A stretch of DNA of 64,000 bases from Nocardiopsis sp. ATB16-24 (GCF_030271535.1 NZ_JASCXJ010000005.1:235148-299147); one strand, 5' to 3'. Positions 8,489-17,986 are shown, counted from the first letter of the stretch. Translations and numbers: made by a program. Notes: generated from the letters alone by a model not told the origin.

Positions 8489-10129
8489 GTGTCACGTAAT
8501 AAGCACGTAGGGTCCCATGTTGACGGAGTGTCTCGCCGTGGCCGGGTGGAACGCGTCCTCACCCGTGTCTTCTGTAACGACTGGAGTGTGCTGACGCCGC
8601 CCGACATCGGACGTTGGACTCCCGATCTGAGCGTGAGCGTCGTCATCCCGGCGCGCGGCGGACAGCGGCGCCTCGACCTGGCCCTGGCCTCGCTCGCCGC
8701 ACAGACCTATCCCGAGGACCTGATGGAGGTCGTGGTCGTGGACGACCACTCCTCCCCGCCCCTGCGTCTGCCCGCGTTGCGCCCCGCGCGGTGCCGGGTG
8801 CTCACCGCGCCCGAAGGCGGTTGGGGCGCCGGGTACGCCCGCGCCTACGGCGCCCACTCCAGCACCGGTGACATCCTGCTGTGGATGGACGCCGACATGA
8901 TCGTGTGTCCCGAGTTCGTCGAGGCCCAGGCGCGCTGGCACCACGTGCACGCCGAGACGGTCACCCTCGGCAGGGTCCGCTTCGCCGACACCGGCCCCGG
9001 CAGTCCCGCCGAGGTCCTGGCACTGGCCCGCGCCGGAACCCTCGGTCAGACCCTGGAGACCGGACGACACCACGAGTGGATCGAGCACCTCCTGGCCGGA
9101 AGCGACGGGCTGTGCAACGCCGACCACCTGGGCTTCCACGCCTATGTCGGCGCGGCGGCGGGCGTGCGCCGCAGCCTGTACGAGGCCACGGGAGGAGTGG
9201 ACCCCGACCTGGACCTCGGCCAGGACACCGAGTTCGGCTACCGCCTCTGGCAGGCGGGCGCGGTCATGCTGCCCGAACAGGCCGCCATCGGCTGGCACGT
9301 GGGTCGCGCGGGCACCGCGCGTACCCGGCTGCCCTCCGAGCGTTTTCGCACCGAGGTGCTGGCCGAGTACATGCCGCACCCGCACGCCTACCGTGAGAGG
9401 GTGCCGGCCCATCGGCGCCGCACACCGCTGGTGCACGCGGTCGTCGACGTCTCCGGTGCCCCCTACGGCCTGGTCCGCAGCTGCGTGGACCGACTGTTGG
9501 TCAGCGCTGAGGACGACATGGTCCTGACCCTCGTCGGGGACTGGGAGGGAGCGCAACAGGGCTCTGCGGGGCCGGGCGGCTCCTCGATGGACCTACGCCT
9601 GGTCCAGGCCAACTACCTGCGCGAGCCCCGGATCTCCTTCGCCGCCTCGGCGCCCCGCACCGGTTTCCCCTCGCCCTTCATGCTCCAGGTCCCGGTCGTG
9701 TGGGGTCTGGGTCAGCTCGCCCTGTCCAGACTGCTGGCCAGCGCGGAGCGCGCCCACGCCGGACTCACCGAACTCTTCCCCGCGGCCTCGCCCACACGCG
9801 ACACCGGTGTGCGACTGTGGCGCACCCGCGCTTTGGCCAGGGCCATACGGGTGTGCGACGAGGGCGAGGACCTCGGCGACGTGGTCGCCGCGCTGCACGG
9901 CCGCTACCGCATCCACGCCGGGGAGGAGACCTTGGTGGACCTGTCGCTGTACAGGTCGGCGCCGCCCCTGCGGCCGGACAGAACGGAGGTGCCCGCACCG
10001 CCGCCTCCGAACGACCCCGAGGGGTACGACACGGACGAGGACGACCTCGGCGACGTCGCGGAGACGCGCGGATGGCTGCGCGCGGGATGGCAGCGCGCCC
10101 GGCAGCGCCTCCGGGGGGAGCGGAGTTAG
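8489..10129 (+). CDS. Family 2 glycosyltransferase
   Basis: A 546-residue protein. Residues 48-300 form a GT-A fold domain: SVSVVIPARGG start, VVVVDDHSS (nucleotide-binding Asp), and the metal-binding DAD at 134-136 inside LLWMDADMIV. Then comes a GG-D/E region (GGVDPDLDLGQDTEFGYR) typical of GT2 acceptor-site motifs. The C-terminal 200 residues have no recognised signature and end in an acidic/basic tail. No membrane segments, so it is a cytoplasmic or peripheral transferase; donor and acceptor sugars are unknown. GTG 8489 is chosen because a -10 box lies 6 nt upstream and there is no Shine-Dalgarno sequence. Stands alone, convergent with pstS. Confidence 0.85.
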   Translation: MSRNKHVGSHVDGVSRRGRVERVLTRVFCNDWSVLTPPDIGRWTPDLSVSVVIPARGGQRRLDLALASLAAQTYPEDLMEVVVVDDHSSPPLRLPALRPARCRVLTAPEGGWGAGYARAYGAHSSTGDILLWMDADMIVCPEFVEAQARWHHVHAETVTLGRVRFADTGPGSPAEVLALARAGTLGQTLETGRHHEWIEHLLAGSDGLCNADHLGFHAYVGAAAGVRRSLYEATGGVDPDLDLGQDTEFGYRLWQAGAVMLPEQAAIGWHVGRAGTARTRLPSERFRTEVLAEYMPHPHAYRERVPAHRRRTPLVHAVVDVSGAPYGLVRSCVDRLLVSAEDDMVLTLVGDWEGAQQGSAGPGGSSMDLRLVQANYLREPRISFAASAPRTGFPSPFMLQVPVVWGLGQLALSRLLASAERAHAGLTELFPAASPTRDTGVRLWRTRALARAIRVCDEGEDLGDVVAALHGRYRIHAGEETLVDLSLYRSAPPLRPDRTEVPAPPPPNDPEGYDTDEDDLGDVAETRGWLRAGWQRARQRLRGERS

Positions 10130-10227
10130 AGCCCGTCGAAGTCCCTTGCGGACCGCTGTTCCGCAGCGCCCATGAGTCCTCAAGGCGCCGAAGGTCCCGT
10201 TTCTCGAAGGGGCCTGAGCGTGTGAGG

Positions 10228-11373
10228 TCAGCTCACGGCGTCGATGGACTCCAGCAGCTGTTCGCGCAGGGTGTCGTTGACCGGGGCCGAACCGGTCTCC
10301 TGCGAGGCCAACTCCTGTCCCTCGGGGCTGACCACGTACCGCAGGAACGCCTTGACCCTCTCCGCCTCCTGGTCGTCGGGGTAGTCCAGGCACACCGTCT
10401 CGTAGCTGACCAGGACCACCGGGTAGCTGCCCGCCTCGGTCGTGCCGTAGTCCAGGTCCAGCGCCAGGTCGTACTCGCTGGGGTTGTCCTCGCGTCGCGG
10501 GGAGCCCGCGACCACCTGGGCTGCGGCCTCCGGGGAGATCTCCACGAACTCGTCGCCGACACCGATGGAGGCGGCGGACATGCCGTGCATGTGCGACATC
10601 TCCACGTAGCCGATGGAGCCTTCCGCCCGCTTGACCGTGTCGGCGATCCCGCTGTTGCCCTGGGCGGACTCGCGGGGGGTGAGCGGCCACTGGCCGTCGG
10701 CCTCATGCGGCCAGGCGTCCGGCGCCGCCTGTTCCAGGTAATGGGTGAAGTTCTCGGTCGTGCCGGACTCGTCGGAGCGGTTGACCGGGGTGATGGCCAT
10801 GTCCGGCAGGTCCACGTCCGGGTTGTCCTCGGCGATCTCGGGGTCGTCCCAACGGGTGATGTCCTGGTTGAAGATCCCCGCCACCGTCTCCGGCCGCAGG
10901 TTCAGCGAGTCCACGCCCTCCAGGTTGAACACCACCGCGATCGCCACCACGTAGGCGGGCAGGTTGATGGTGTCCGAACCACCGCACCGTTCCCGGGCGT
11001 CGGCGTTCTCCTCCGGGTCCATCGCCGAGTCGGTTCCGGCGAAGGTCACCGCACCGTCGATGAACTGGCTGCGACCACCGCCCGAACCGATCGAGTTGTA
11101 GTAGACGCGCGCTTCCTCGCAGCCCCCCTGGTAACCGGCGATCCACGCCGTCATGGCGTTCTCCTGGGCGCTGGAACCGGCCCCGGACAGGCTGCCGGAG
11201 AAGCACTCCAGATCGTCGGGGACCTCCGGTGCGGAACCGTCGCGAACGGCGTCGTCGCTGCCGCAGGCGGTGATGGCCAGGAGCAGGACGGCCAGCGCGG
11301 CCGAGGCCGTGCCCCGACGGACGCCGCGGTGGCGCGAAGAACCGGTCCTGGTGCGCTTGTTGGACGGGAGCAC
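10228..11373 (-). CDS. pstS: Phosphate ABC transporter substrate-binding lipoprotein PstS
   Basis: A 381-residue exported lipoprotein: basic N-terminus, hydrophobic segment, and lipobox ITAC with the lipidated Cys at residue 37. The mature part shows PstS signatures: LSGAGSSAQENAM near the start, IGSGGGRSQF (phosphate loop), FAGTDSAM, and the SDESGTTENF ligand loop. It would capture inorganic phosphate outside the membrane and hand it to PstCAB. The open frame extends upstream to 11568, but GTG 11373 is preferred because AAGGGG lies upstream and the signal peptide starts there. No pstC, pstA or pstB lies downstream; the next gene is convergent. A single GTTCACC element at 11412-11418 resembles half a PHO box, weak evidence for PhoP control. 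Confidence 0.9.
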   Translation of the reverse strand: MLPSNKRTRTGSSRHRGVRRGTASAALAVLLLAITACGSDDAVRDGSAPEVPDDLECFSGSLSGAGSSAQENAMTAWIAGYQGGCEEARVYYNSIGSGGGRSQFIDGAVTFAGTDSAMDPEENADARERCGGSDTINLPAYVVAIAVVFNLEGVDSLNLRPETVAGIFNQDITRWDDPEIAEDNPDVDLPDMAITPVNRSDESGTTENFTHYLEQAAPDAWPHEADGQWPLTPRESAQGNSGIADTVKRAEGSIGYVEMSHMHGMSAASIGVGDEFVEISPEAAAQVVAGSPRREDNPSEYDLALDLDYGTTEAGSYPVVLVSYETVCLDYPDDQEAERVKAFLRYVVSPEGQELASQETGSAPVNDTLREQLLESIDAVS

Positions 11374-11574
11374 GACTGCTTCTATCCCCTTCGTCGGTGT
11401 CGGTGGCCTGAGTTCACCGTCGCACGTCCCCGAACGGAGACGTCGCCGGTGATGGAGCACCGCCGAAGAATTTAACCACCGCTGGACCACCACCCCCAAA
11501 GCGGCCCCGTATGGGATGGCGCTCATCCGGACCGGTGTGCATGACACGCGGACGGCGCGGGCACGCATACCCGC

Positions 11575-13962
11575 GTGACCAGCGAGAAATCCACAACATC
11601 CGCTCCGACGTCAACCTACCGCCTGCAACTGGGGCCCGGCCTCACCCTGGACGACGCCGCAGGACTGCTCGACTACCTGGACCGGCTCGGGGTCGGCGCC
11701 CTCTACCTGTCCCCGATGCTCACCGCGGCCCCGGGGTCCTCACACGGCTACGACGTGGTCGATCCCACCCGGGTCTCGCCCGAACTGGGCGGGGACACCG
11801 CCCGCGAGGCCCTGACGGCCAAGGCGCACGCACTCGGCATGGGCGTGGTCGCGGACATCGTGCCCAACCACATGTCCGTGGTGCGGGCGGACGCCAACCC
11901 CTGGTGGTGGGACGTCCTCGCCCACGGACGGAAGTCGGTGTACGCGCACTACTTCGACGTCGACTTCGACGCCGGCCCGATCCTGATCCCCGTGCTGGGA
12001 GACGACGGAGACGGCGGTGAGGCCGCCCTGGCCGAACTGACCATCGACGGTGACCGCCTCCTCTACCACGACAAGGGTTACCCGCTCGCCCCGGGCACCC
12101 ACGCCCCCGGCGACACGGTCGCACAGGTGCACGGGCGCCAGCACTATCGTCTGGTGTCCTGGCGACGCGGGAACGGTGAGCTCACCTATCGCAGGTTCTT
12201 CGACGTCAGTGAACTGGCCGCGGTGCGGGTGGAGGACCCCGAGGTCTTCGAGGCCGTCCACGCCGAGATCCTGCGCTGGGCCGCCCAGGGCCGGCTCGAC
12301 GGGTTGCGGGTGGACCACGTGGACGGACTCACCGACCCCGGGGGGTACCTGCGCAGGCTCGCCGAGCGCTTCGACGGCTGGATCGTGGTGGAGAAGATCC
12401 TGGCCCCGCGAGAGGACCTGCCTCCCTCCTGGCCCGTGGCCGGGACCACCGGCTACGACGCCCTACGCCAGGTGTGCGGGGTGTTCGTCGACCCCTCCGG
12501 GGAGGCCGACATGACCACCCTGGCCCTGGACCACGGGGTGGAGGTGGACGTGGCCGAGACCGACGCACGGGCACGCCGCCACGCCGCCCACGAGCTGCTG
12601 CGCACCGAGGTGCTGCGCATCGCCGCCCTGCTGCCGCCCCGACCGCCCCGGGGAGGCGGGGAAGCCGCACCCGCGTCGGTGCGCCGACGACAGGAGGCCG
12701 TCGCCGAACTCCTGTGCGCCTTCGACGTGTACCGCTCCTACCTTCCCGAGGGCGAACGAGATTGGGCCCGTGCGGTACGGACCGCCACCGAGCGACGGCC
12801 CGACCTGGCCCTGGACCTGGAGGCCATCGACCGCAGGGTGCGTCAAGACCCCCACGGGGAGGCCGCGCGACGCATCCAACAGACCAGCGGGATGGTCGTG
12901 GCGATGGGCACCGAGAACACCGCGTTCTACCGCGCCACCAGGTTCGTCGCGCTCAACGAGGTGGGCGGGGACCCCGCCGACTTCGCGGTCACGCCCGAGG
13001 AGTTCCACGACGCCGCGCTACGCCGCGAGGCGGCCGCACCGTACACCATGACCACGCTGTCCACCCACGACACCAAGCGTTCCGAGGACGTGCGCGCACG
13101 CCTGGCCGCCCTGAGCGAGGTCGCCGAGGGATTCACCGAGGCCGTGCGTCGCTGGACCGAAAGGTGCGCCCTGCCCGAACCCGCGCTCAACCTCCTGGGC
13201 TGGCAGACCCTGGTCGGGGCCTGGCCCATCGGTGAGGAGCGTCTGGCCGGGTACCTGATCAAGGCCGCCCGGGAGGCGCGCCTGGTCACCTCCTGGACCG
13301 ACCCCGATCCCGACGTCGAGGAGCGCGTGCGGGCCTGGCCCGCACGGGTGTTCAACGACACCGCCCTGCGCGGAGAGGTCGTCTCCGTGGTGGAATCGGT
13401 ACGCGAGGCCGGATGGAGCAACTCCCTGGGACAAAAGGCCGTGCAGCTGCTGGGACCGGGCGTTCCGGACCTCTACCAGGGCACCGAGCTATGGGACCTG
13501 TCCCTGGTCGACCCCGACAACCGCAGGCCCGTGGACCACCAGGCGCGCATCGACCTGCTGTCGCGCATCGAACGGGGATGGCGCCCGCCGGTGGACGCCA
13601 CCGGGGCGGCGAAGCTGCACCTGGTACGTACGTGTCTGCGCGCACGCCGGGAACTGCGCCCGCGGGGATACCTGCCGCTCACGGCCTCGGGCCCGGCCGC
13701 CCGCCACGCCCTGGCCTTCGCGCGCACCTCCACCCGCGCCGCCCATCCCGACCTGGTGGTGATCGCCACCAGGCTGCCGCTGACCCTGGCCGACTCGGGC
13801 GGATGGGACCGGACCGTGCTGGCACTGCCCTGGGGGCCCGGAGAATGGACCGACCGGCTCACCGGACGGGTCCTGGCGCCCGAACGCGGCGACGGGCCGA
13901 CCCTGGCACGCCTGGAGGAGGTGCTCGACGCCTACCCCGTGGCCGTCCTGACCCGGAACTGA
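11575..13962 (+). CDS. treY: Malto-oligosyltrehalose synthase TreY
   Basis: A 795-residue GH13 enzyme that isomerises the reducing-end alpha-1,4 bond of maltodextrins to alpha,alpha-1,1, giving maltooligosyltrehalose. Family marks: TYRLQLGPG start, LYLSPMLTAAPGSSHGYDVVD, DIVPNHM, the nucleophile Asp247 in GLRVDHVDG, acid/base Glu273 in VVEKIL, and STHDTKRSEDVRAR with YQGTELWDLSLVDPDNRRPVD downstream. Length is normal (700-830). GTG 11575 has CATACC-like -10 spacing and no Shine-Dalgarno sequence, suggesting a leaderless message. Works with TreZ, encoded 1 kb downstream; an RlmA-like gene lies between them. No treX (debranching enzyme) in the window. Confidence 0.96.
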   Translation: MTSEKSTTSAPTSTYRLQLGPGLTLDDAAGLLDYLDRLGVGALYLSPMLTAAPGSSHGYDVVDPTRVSPELGGDTAREALTAKAHALGMGVVADIVPNHMSVVRADANPWWWDVLAHGRKSVYAHYFDVDFDAGPILIPVLGDDGDGGEAALAELTIDGDRLLYHDKGYPLAPGTHAPGDTVAQVHGRQHYRLVSWRRGNGELTYRRFFDVSELAAVRVEDPEVFEAVHAEILRWAAQGRLDGLRVDHVDGLTDPGGYLRRLAERFDGWIVVEKILAPREDLPPSWPVAGTTGYDALRQVCGVFVDPSGEADMTTLALDHGVEVDVAETDARARRHAAHELLRTEVLRIAALLPPRPPRGGGEAAPASVRRRQEAVAELLCAFDVYRSYLPEGERDWARAVRTATERRPDLALDLEAIDRRVRQDPHGEAARRIQQTSGMVVAMGTENTAFYRATRFVALNEVGGDPADFAVTPEEFHDAALRREAAAPYTMTTLSTHDTKRSEDVRARLAALSEVAEGFTEAVRRWTERCALPEPALNLLGWQTLVGAWPIGEERLAGYLIKAAREARLVTSWTDPDPDVEERVRAWPARVFNDTALRGEVVSVVESVREAGWSNSLGQKAVQLLGPGVPDLYQGTELWDLSLVDPDNRRPVDHQARIDLLSRIERGWRPPVDATGAAKLHLVRTCLRARRELRPRGYLPLTASGPAARHALAFARTSTRAAHPDLVVIATRLPLTLADSGGWDRTVLALPWGPGEWTDRLTGRVLAPERGDGPTLARLEEVLDAYPVAVLTRN

Positions 13963-13995
13963 GGCGCGCACGCGCGCGGTAGGCTGGCCGCGACC

Positions 13996-14910
13996 ATGGC
14001 GCGCGCGAACACCACACACCACACCGGCCCCGGACTGCGGATGCCCGAGTCCGTCGCGGCCGCCCTGGCCTGTCCGGCCTGCGGGGCCGGCCTGGCCCTG
14101 GGCGAGCGCGGTCTGGCCTGCGCCACGGGGCACAGCTTCAACGTGGCCCGTGAAGGGTACGCCAGCCTGCTCACCGGGGCCACGCCACCGGGGACCGGTG
14201 ACAGCAGGGAGATGGTCGCCGACCGCCTCAGGTTCCAGGAGGCGGGACACCACGACCCGATCTCCCACGCGTTGGCCGCCGCGCTGATCCGCGAGCTCAC
14301 CGCCCCGGCACCGTTGGTCGTCGACATCGGAGGCGGAACCGGTCACCATCTGGCCGCCGTCCTGGCGGCGCTGCCCGACGCCGTGGGGCTGACCGCCGAC
14401 GTGTCCAAGTTCGCCGCACGCAAGGCGGCCCGTGCCCACGAACGCGGCGGAGCGGTGACGGCCGACGTCTGGCGGGGACTACCGCTGAAAGAGGGCTCCG
14501 TCGACGCCCTGCTCAACGTGTTCGCGCCGCGCAACGCCGCCGAGTTCCACAGGATCCTCAAGCCCGGTGGCGTGCTGCTGGTGGTCGTCCCGGCCGCCGA
14601 CCACCTCGCCGAACTCCGTGGGCCGCTGGGCCTGCTGAAGGTGGACCCGCACAAGGAGGAGCGCCTCGCCGACTCCCTGCACGATCACTTCGCCCCGGCC
14701 GGCACCGAGGAGGTGCGCTTCCCCATGGAACTGGGCCGCACCGACACCGCGACCGTGGTCGGCATGGGGCCCAGCGCCCGTCACATCCCCCCGGAGGAAC
14801 TGCGCTCACGGATCGCCTCCCTGCCCCGCCTCCCCGCCGTGACCGCGTCGGTACGCCTGCACACCTACCGGCCCCGTTCCCTCCGTGGTCCCGGAGAGTC
14901 GGGATCGTGA
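13996..14910 (+). CDS. RlmA-family 23S rRNA (guanine-N1) methyltransferase
   Basis: A 304-residue SAM-dependent methyltransferase. The N-terminal zinc finger is visible: C26, C29, C42, H46 (CPAC ... CATGH), followed by the family-specific FNVAREGYASLL and GDSREMVADRLRFQEAGHHDPI. The Rossmann part has VVDIGGGTGHH for SAM, FAPRNAAEFHRILKPGG, and PAADHLAELRG. This order is that of E. coli RlmA (m1G745) and of TlrB/RlmA-II (m1G748), the latter common in Gram-positives and linked to tylosin resistance in the TlrB case. Which nucleotide is modified here is inference. Lies 33 nt after treY and 56 nt before treZ on the same strand, so probably co-transcribed with both. Confidence 0.85.
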   Translation: MARANTTHHTGPGLRMPESVAAALACPACGAGLALGERGLACATGHSFNVAREGYASLLTGATPPGTGDSREMVADRLRFQEAGHHDPISHALAAALIRELTAPAPLVVDIGGGTGHHLAAVLAALPDAVGLTADVSKFAARKAARAHERGGAVTADVWRGLPLKEGSVDALLNVFAPRNAAEFHRILKPGGVLLVVVPAADHLAELRGPLGLLKVDPHKEERLADSLHDHFAPAGTEEVRFPMELGRTDTATVVGMGPSARHIPPEELRSRIASLPRLPAVTASVRLHTYRPRSLRGPGESGS

Positions 14911-14966
14911 ACAGGAGTCTGGACGCACAGGGGTGACGGGCACCACGGCCGGGTAGGTCACTCTCC

Positions 14967-16787
14967 GTGAGCAAAGAGACCATTCTGGCAACATCGGACA
15001 CCATCGCCACACCCGTCGTCCCGGGGGTCGGCGTCGTCGGCGACTTCGCCGTATGGGCACCTCACCGGGAACGTGTCCGCCTGCGTCTGCACGGTGCGGA
15101 CGCAGGCGAGGACCGGGACCTTCCCATGCGACGCGACGACGACGGCTGGTGGCGTGCCCAGGTCGACGACGCCGGACCCGGCACCGCATACTCCTACCTC
15201 CTGGACGATGACCCGCGACCGTTGCCCGACCCGCGTTCACTCCACCAACCCCACGGGGTCCACGGCCCGAGCCGCGTCCACGACCACACCGCCTTCGCCT
15301 GGACCGACGCCGACTGGACCGGTCGCCCCCTCGACGGCGCGGTCGTCTACGAGCTCCACGTGGGCACCTTCACCCCCCAGGGCACCTTCGCCGCCGTGGC
15401 CGATCGGCTCGACCACCTGGTCGACCTCGGCGTCACCCATGTCGAACTCATGCCGGTCAACGCCTTCGACGGCACCCACGGATGGGGTTACGACGGTGTC
15501 CTGTGGGCGGCCGTGCACGAGCCCTACGGAGGCCCCGACGCGCTCAAGGCCCTCGTCGACGCCTGTCACGCCCGGGGACTGGCCGTCCTACTGGACGTGG
15601 TCTACAACCACCTGGGTCCCTCCGGTGCCTATCTTCCCCGCTTCGGCCCCTACTTCCGAGGTGAGAACGCCTGGGGACCCTCCCTCAACCTGGACGGACC
15701 CGACTCCGACCCCGTACGTCGCATGGTCATCGACAACGCCCTGGACTGGCTGCGCCACTACCACCTGGACGGGTTGCGCCTGGACGCCGTGCACGCCCTG
15801 CGTGACGACCGCGCCGTCCCTATGCTCACCGAACTGTCCGCGGAGGTCGACGCCCTGGCCGCGACCCTGGGCCGGCCACTGTCCCTCATCGCCGAGTCCG
15901 ACCGCAACGACCCCCGCACGGTCCTGCCCCGCGAGGCCGGAGGACTGGGCATGACGGCCCAGTGGTCGGACGACGTGCACCACGCCCTGCACGTCGCCCT
16001 CACCGGTGAGACACACGGCTACTACGCCGACTTCGCCGATCCCGCGGCCCTGCCCATCACCCTCACCCGCGCCTTCTGGCACGCGGGCACCTACTCCACC
16101 TTCCGAGGCCGCACCCACGGTGCGCCCGTGGACACCGCGCGCACACCCGGCAGCCGCTTCCTGGCCTACCTGAGCACCCACGACCAGATCGGCAACCGCG
16201 CCCGCGGCGACCGCATGGGCGAACACGTCCCGCCCGGCCTGCTGGAGTGCGGGGCCGCACTGGTGCTGTGCTCGCCCTACACCCCCATGATCTTCATGGG
16301 GGAGGAGTGGGCGGCCACCACACCCTGGCCCTTCTTCGCCTCCTTCACCGACCCCGAGCTGGTCGAGGGCGTGCGCAACGGCCGCCGCCGCGAGTTCGCC
16401 GCCCTGGGGTGGGCCGAGGAGGACATCCCCGACCCCATGGCCCCCGCCACCCGCGACAGCGCCGTTCTGGACTGGTCTCAGACCGAACGCGATCCCCACG
16501 CGTCGGTTCTGGAGACCTACCGGGCGCTGATCGCCCTGCGCCGCGTGGAACCGGAACTGGCCGACCCACGTCTGGACCGTTTCAAGGTCGTGACCGGCGG
16601 CGACGGTCGGCAGGTCCTCCTGTTCCGGGGCGACCTGAGGGTGGTGTGCAACCTCGACTCCGTCGACGCCGAAGTGGAACTGGACGCCGCCCCCAGCGAA
16701 CTCCTGCTGGCCAACGGCCGTCCACGGACCACGGGTGCCACCGTCACGCTGCCGGGGGAGTGCTTCGCCCTCATGCGCGTCCAGTAA
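14967..16787 (+). CDS. treZ: Malto-oligosyltrehalose trehalohydrolase TreZ
   Basis: A 606-residue GH13 enzyme that cuts trehalose off the maltooligosyltrehalose made by TreY. Domain order: N-terminal CBM48-like fold (FAVWAPHRERVRLRLHG), then the catalytic barrel with VYELHVGTFTPQGTF, DVVYNHLGPSG, nucleophile Asp273 in GLRLDAVHAL, acid/base Glu310 in IAESDRNDP, and STHDQIGNRARGDR, then a C-terminal beta domain. WAATTPWPFFASF and GRRREFA are typical TreZ positions. GTG 14967 gives the usual family length. It completes the TreY-TreZ route to the stress protectant and storage sugar trehalose in the cytoplasm. Confidence 0.96.
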   Translation: MSKETILATSDTIATPVVPGVGVVGDFAVWAPHRERVRLRLHGADAGEDRDLPMRRDDDGWWRAQVDDAGPGTAYSYLLDDDPRPLPDPRSLHQPHGVHGPSRVHDHTAFAWTDADWTGRPLDGAVVYELHVGTFTPQGTFAAVADRLDHLVDLGVTHVELMPVNAFDGTHGWGYDGVLWAAVHEPYGGPDALKALVDACHARGLAVLLDVVYNHLGPSGAYLPRFGPYFRGENAWGPSLNLDGPDSDPVRRMVIDNALDWLRHYHLDGLRLDAVHALRDDRAVPMLTELSAEVDALAATLGRPLSLIAESDRNDPRTVLPREAGGLGMTAQWSDDVHHALHVALTGETHGYYADFADPAALPITLTRAFWHAGTYSTFRGRTHGAPVDTARTPGSRFLAYLSTHDQIGNRARGDRMGEHVPPGLLECGAALVLCSPYTPMIFMGEEWAATTPWPFFASFTDPELVEGVRNGRRREFAALGWAEEDIPDPMAPATRDSAVLDWSQTERDPHASVLETYRALIALRRVEPELADPRLDRFKVVTGGDGRQVLLFRGDLRVVCNLDSVDAEVELDAAPSELLLANGRPRTTGATVTLPGECFALMRVQ

Positions 16788-16847
16788 GACGCTCCGAACC
16801 CCGCCCCGGGACCCCCTGAGGTCCTCGGCAACGTCCCCCGCCGGTCT

Positions 16848-17657
16848 TCATCGGGATCGGTCGTCCAACACGTCGAACACCGCCAGCCACTGGTCAGGAC
16901 TCACATGCCCCACGGGGGTGCCCGGAGCGATCCCCGCCCGGGCCAGTGCCCGCTCCACCCGCCGGGCGGGGTGGACACGTCGCAGCGACGCGCCCAACGA
17001 CCCGCCCACACCGCCGAAACCCAGTTCCACCATGCGCCGGTAGCCGCCCATCCGATCCGGGTCCACCAGGGCGGTCCTGCGCCTGCGCAACACCAGGACC
17101 CCGGAGTCCACCCGAGGAACCGGCCGAAACCGCCGCCTGTCGATCCGGCCGGCCAACGACCACGACCACTCGGGCCAGGTCAGTACCGTCAGGCGGCTCC
17201 ACCGTCCGAAGCCGCCGGTGCGCTTGCGCGCGTACTCCCACTGGGTGACGAGCGTGGCCGACACCAGGCCGGGCGCGTTCAGACACCACCGCACGATGTC
17301 GGCGGTGCGGGAGTAGGGGATGTTGCCCACCACGTGGAACTGCCCACCCGGCGGGCGCGCCCGGGTGAAGTCGGCCCGCACCACCCGTACGGCCCCGCCG
17401 GAGTCGCGGTAGCGCTCACGGAGCCGTTCGGCCAGACGAGGGTCGATCTCGTAGGCGACCACCCGGCGGGCGACCGGGACCAGGAAGCGCGTGATCGCGC
17501 CGTCCCCCGGCCCGACCTCCACCACCAGGTCGGCGGGGCCGACACCGGAGGTGCGCACCACTCGACGGGCCCACGCGGAGTCGGTCAGGAAGTTCTGTGA
17601 GAAGCGGCGCCGGTCGTCACCGGTGCCCATGCGGGGAGAACGTTCGGTACGTGCCAC
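16848..17657 (-). CDS. erm: Erm-family 23S rRNA (adenine-N6)-dimethyltransferase
   Basis: About 269 residues from GTG 17657; ATG 17630 and GTG 17729 are other in-frame choices, none with a good Shine-Dalgarno sequence. Family motifs: RRRFSQNFL (residues 16-24, SAM entry), EVGPGDG (47-53), EIDPRL, and NIPY (112-115, catalytic motif IV). The stretch ARKRTGGFGRWSRLTV and the PVPRVDSGVLVLRRR region are the Erm rather than the KsgA form, close to ErmE of Saccharopolyspora as I remember it. It would dimethylate A2058 of 23S rRNA and give macrolide-lincosamide-streptogramin B resistance. The gene is separated from its likely promoter by a leader of about 320 nt with a candidate leader peptide. It converges on treZ. 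Confidence 0.9.
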   Translation of the reverse strand: MARTERSPRMGTGDDRRRFSQNFLTDSAWARRVVRTSGVGPADLVVEVGPGDGAITRFLVPVARRVVAYEIDPRLAERLRERYRDSGGAVRVVRADFTRARPPGGQFHVVGNIPYSRTADIVRWCLNAPGLVSATLVTQWEYARKRTGGFGRWSRLTVLTWPEWSWSLAGRIDRRRFRPVPRVDSGVLVLRRRRTALVDPDRMGGYRRMVELGFGGVGGSLGASLRRVHPARRVERALARAGIAPGTPVGHVSPDQWLAVFDVLDDRSR

Positions 17658-17878
17658 AGCGAAGTCCGTTCCAGCCGCCGGAGGCGGCCGACGGGGACGG
17701 GCGGCACGAACGGGCGCGCCGTACGGCACGCGAAGAAGGAAGGTCCGGGCGGCCCGTCCCAGGAGAGACAGGGACGCGGCTGGGCCTGGACCGGCGAGGT
17801 CACACGGAGAAAAGCGCCATGGTCACCGACACGGCGCTCGGAACGAGGGCGTGACGGGAGGGAAGGGCACCGGGCCGA

Positions 17879-17980
17879 CTACCGGTCCAGGCGCACGGAC
17901 CGGGGGCGGGCCACAAGAAGAAGGTGGGACGTCGCCGGTCGGGCCGACACCCCACCGACGATCGCCTGGAAGCAGCACAT
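17879..17980 (-). CDS. Candidate Erm leader peptide (33 aa, attenuator ORF)
   Basis: A small open frame beginning MCCFQAIVGG and ending LLLVARPRSVRLDR, then TAG. Its ATG (17980) lies exactly 6 nt after a -10 box (TACATT), so it would be translated from the first base of the transcript that continues into erm. Erm genes are classically controlled by ribosome stalling on such leader peptides. The end RSVRLDR carries basic/Leu residues reminiscent of, but not identical to, the RLR stalling motif of ErmD-type leaders. A second possible short frame (17800-17832, ending MALFSV) follows. Reality of the peptide is inference from position. Confidence 0.45.
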   Translation of the reverse strand: MCCFQAIVGGVSARPATSHLLLVARPRSVRLDR

Positions 17981-17986
17981 GCCCCC

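Noticed and set aside
17800..17832. MSVTMALFSV as the main Erm leader peptide
   Set aside because: Loosely resembles ErmC-type leaders, but no ribosome-binding site precedes it and it lies far from the mapped-looking promoter; kept only as a secondary candidate.
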